NCBI GenBank assembly: GCA_025055285.1
Contig: JANWXM010000013.1
Coordinates: forward strand, 1 to 64,000
Length of the DNA stretch: 64,000 nt
DNA from: Saprospiraceae bacterium
GTDB lineage: Bacteria > Bacteroidota > Bacteroidia > Chitinophagales > Saprospiraceae
Direction: 5' to 3'
Below, piece after piece: positions 62,496 to 64,000 of this stretch (positions are counted from its first letter, which is position 1; every line of letters begins with the position of its first letter). Below the pieces are notes generated by a model that saw only the letters and a list, made by a program, of their open reading frames with translations, was not told where the DNA came from and did not search any database. Position numbers and translations under genes: made by a program.

Positions 62496-64000
62496 CTATT
62501 GACGCTTGATAAGAGCGTTGAAGACTTCTTCATTAACACGGACAGGGTACTCTGCGCGCAGCTGTTCTACCCACTTTTTCTCTAAGTAATCTTGATAATC
62601 GGCCACGGCATAGCCGCGAGCATCGCTCAAACCCTTGGGCGAGGGCGGCAGAAGGCGCTCCACCTTGAGGAAAGATGCTGTCTTAGTGGCGGCATCTTGC
62701 TTGGGCTCTGACATGCCTCCTGGACGCCAGATGTTTTCCAAGTCCTTGTTGCGTCCCTTTTCATAAGTTTTCTCCAGACGGACGAGGACTTCGCCTTTCT
62801 TATTGAATTTCTTCAAGACGGCTGCTGGCTCATTTTTGGCAGCAAAGTCATATACTTTCTTGAGAAGGATCGAGTCCTCCGATTTGAGGGTATAGAAACT
62901 AACTACGGCGCGCTCGTCCCACAAGTATTTGTTTTTCAGGTGTTCGTCAAAATACCGTTGCAGGCCTGCGGTATCAGTATTAGCCCGATCCCATACTTCG
63001 ATTTTGGCAGCATCAAACAGGAGCATACCCTCTTCATATTCGCGCATGAGGTGGCGAAATTCTGGATACTTTTTGTCGAGTTGGCTTTCTTCGTAAGTGA
63101 GAGCAGCCTCATCTACCCAATTCTGATACAAGTTGGCAATGGTCTGTTCGAGCGGATGGCCTAGACCTCGCATCCGTTCGCGGCTGGAGCGAACGAGGAA
63201 CTCCTCGAACTCGGCTACTGTGTAGATTCGGTTGCCATAGCGCATCAGGGGTGTTTGTGGAGCTGTAGAATCAGGTTTCCAGCGAAAGGTGTGAAAGATG
63301 GAATCTACTTGCTGGCTGGCCCAGGCTTTCAAGTTTTCTGGATATTCTTGGAAGTTTGCTTCGCGTTGAATGCGCTGAATGAGGCTGCGGCGAGCCAGCT
63401 CGCTGCGGCTGTCGCGTTTGATGCGGTCTGCAAGAGCGCGGCGCATCTCTTCAAAGGGTGGTAAAGAGCGGCGAGAGATGCGTTTGATGATATGCCATCC
63501 TATGGAAGTTTCGACAGGCGGAGAAATAGCGCCATCTTTATCCAAAGCAAAGGCAGCTTCCTCAAAACTGCGTTGGTAGCGATTGATGCCGAAGGCTCCG
63601 ATATAGCCGCCCTTGGCAGCACTAATTTGGTCTTCAGAATAGAGCATGCAAGCTTCGTCCCATGGCATGCGCTGGGCAGCGAGATATGCGCTGTCAGCTT
63701 TTTGGCGCTTCAAATAGTTGGCTTCCTCACTGTCGCCCTTGCGAATGAGAATATGTGCTACCTCTACTTCGCCGCGAGCAGGGCGAAAGCTGTGGACTTT
63801 TATGACGTGATAACCTTGATGCGAGCGCACTACGTAAGGTACTATACCAGGCTGAGCACTGTAGATGGCCTTTTCAAAAGCGTAATATCCGTCGGGCAAT
63901 ATAGCGGTGATGAAGCCGATGTAACCGCCATTTTCCTTTGAGGAGCGGTCTTCAGAGCTATCGCGGGCCAGTTGAGCAAAATCTGCTCCCTTGAGTGCCT
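62496..64000 (-). CDS. Parvulin-type peptidyl-prolyl isomerase (5' end cut by window edge)
   Basis: The frame enters from the right edge with no start visible; at least 501 residues are present. The first rotamase domain is cut and ends with F-A-Q-L-A-R-D-S-S-E-D and G-G-Y-I-G-F-I-T, then G-Y-H-V-I-K-V. A second parvulin domain follows (E-V-E-V-A-H-I-L-I-R-K ... G-G-Y-I-G-A-F ... F-E-E-A-A-F-A-L ... G-W-H-I-I-K). The last ~270 residues are helical with a chaperone-like character. The design matches SurA/PpiC-type folding factors for outer-membrane and secreted proteins, which suits a genome with many T9SS and TonB proteins. The internal Leu codon at 63899 is not its start. Confidence 0.85.
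   Translation of the reverse strand, partial: ALKGADFAQLARDSSEDRSSKENGGYIGFITAILPDGYYAFEKAIYSAQPGIVPYVVRSHQGYHVIKVHSFRPARGEVEVAHILIRKGDSEEANYLKRQKADSAYLAAQRMPWDEACMLYSEDQISAAKGGYIGAFGINRYQRSFEEAAFALDKDGAISPPVETSIGWHIIKRISRRSLPPFEEMRRALADRIKRDSRSELARRSLIQRIQREANFQEYPENLKAWASQQVDSIFHTFRWKPDSTAPQTPLMRYGNRIYTVAEFEEFLVRSSRERMRGLGHPLEQTIANLYQNWVDEAALTYEESQLDKKYPEFRHLMREYEEGMLLFDAAKIEVWDRANTDTAGLQRYFDEHLKNKYLWDERAVVSFYTLKSEDSILLKKVYDFAAKNEPAAVLKKFNKKGEVLVRLEKTYEKGRNKDLENIWRPGGMSEPKQDAATKTASFLKVERLLPPSPKGLSDARGYAVADYQDYLEKKWVEQLRAEYPVRVNEEVFNALIKRQ

Noticed and set aside
62496-63899. Start of the isomerase at 63899
   Set aside because: The codon there is an internal Leu (TTG); the frame and the first parvulin domain continue to the window edge.

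Overview
The window comes from a member of the Bacteroidota. The signs are four secreted proteins with type IX secretion (T9SS) sorting domains of type A or B, a PorP/SprF protein, SprB repeats, a TonB-dependent receptor with a carboxypeptidase-regulatory plug extension, a DUF2452 protein, an FtsZ tail typical of the phylum, and promoter-like TAnnTTTG boxes instead of sigma70 elements. The SprB and cohesin content recalls Saprospirales/Chitinophagales-type lineages, and a Csx11-type CRISPR module would suit a thermophile, but the genus cannot be read from the sequence. No rRNA, tRNA, insertion sequence or CRISPR array was seen.

Layout: 1-8.7 kb holds a partial 5'-nucleotidase lipoprotein, an SH3 lipoprotein, a nucleoside phosphorylase, a GH25 lysozyme and a TonB receptor locus flanked by a small Cys/His-containing secreted protein and a lipoprotein. 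8.8-15.4 kb (minus strand) is a surface-adhesin locus: a small cohesin protein, a 1544-residue cohesin/SprB-repeat protein with a type B sorting domain, and its likely PorP/SprF partner. 15.6-24.2 kb holds envelope genes: a secreted unknown, an Omp85 protein, an acyltransferase, a von Willebrand-factor-A T9SS cargo, a PDZ/coiled-coil T9SS cargo and a secreted CxxC protein.

24.2-33.3 kb (minus strand) is the most interesting part. It is a compact, translationally coupled CRISPR type III operon running cmr1 - OLD-like ATPase - TOPRIM protein - cmr6 - cas10 (Csx11-like) - cmr4 - cmr5 - cas5-like. The Cas10 keeps the HD motif but its GGDD cyclase motif is replaced, and the operon instead carries an embedded two-gene ATPase/TOPRIM module. 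No array, cas1, cas2, cas6 or CARF gene lies within the window.

33.4-43.4 kb holds a MOP-family flippase, TamB, a membrane coiled-coil protein, a metallophosphatase, a TPR lipoprotein and an alpha/beta hydrolase. 43.5-59.2 kb (minus strand) is a complete division and cell-wall (dcw) operon, mraZ-rsmH-ftsL-ftsI-murE-mraY-murD-ftsW-murG-murC-ftsQ-ftsA-ftsZ, without murF or ddl. Candidate MraZ boxes lie upstream and a perfect hairpin lies between murE and mraY. 59.6-64 kb holds truB, an arginyl-tRNA--protein transferase-like gene, a DUF2452 gene and a 5'-truncated parvulin-type peptidyl-prolyl isomerase.
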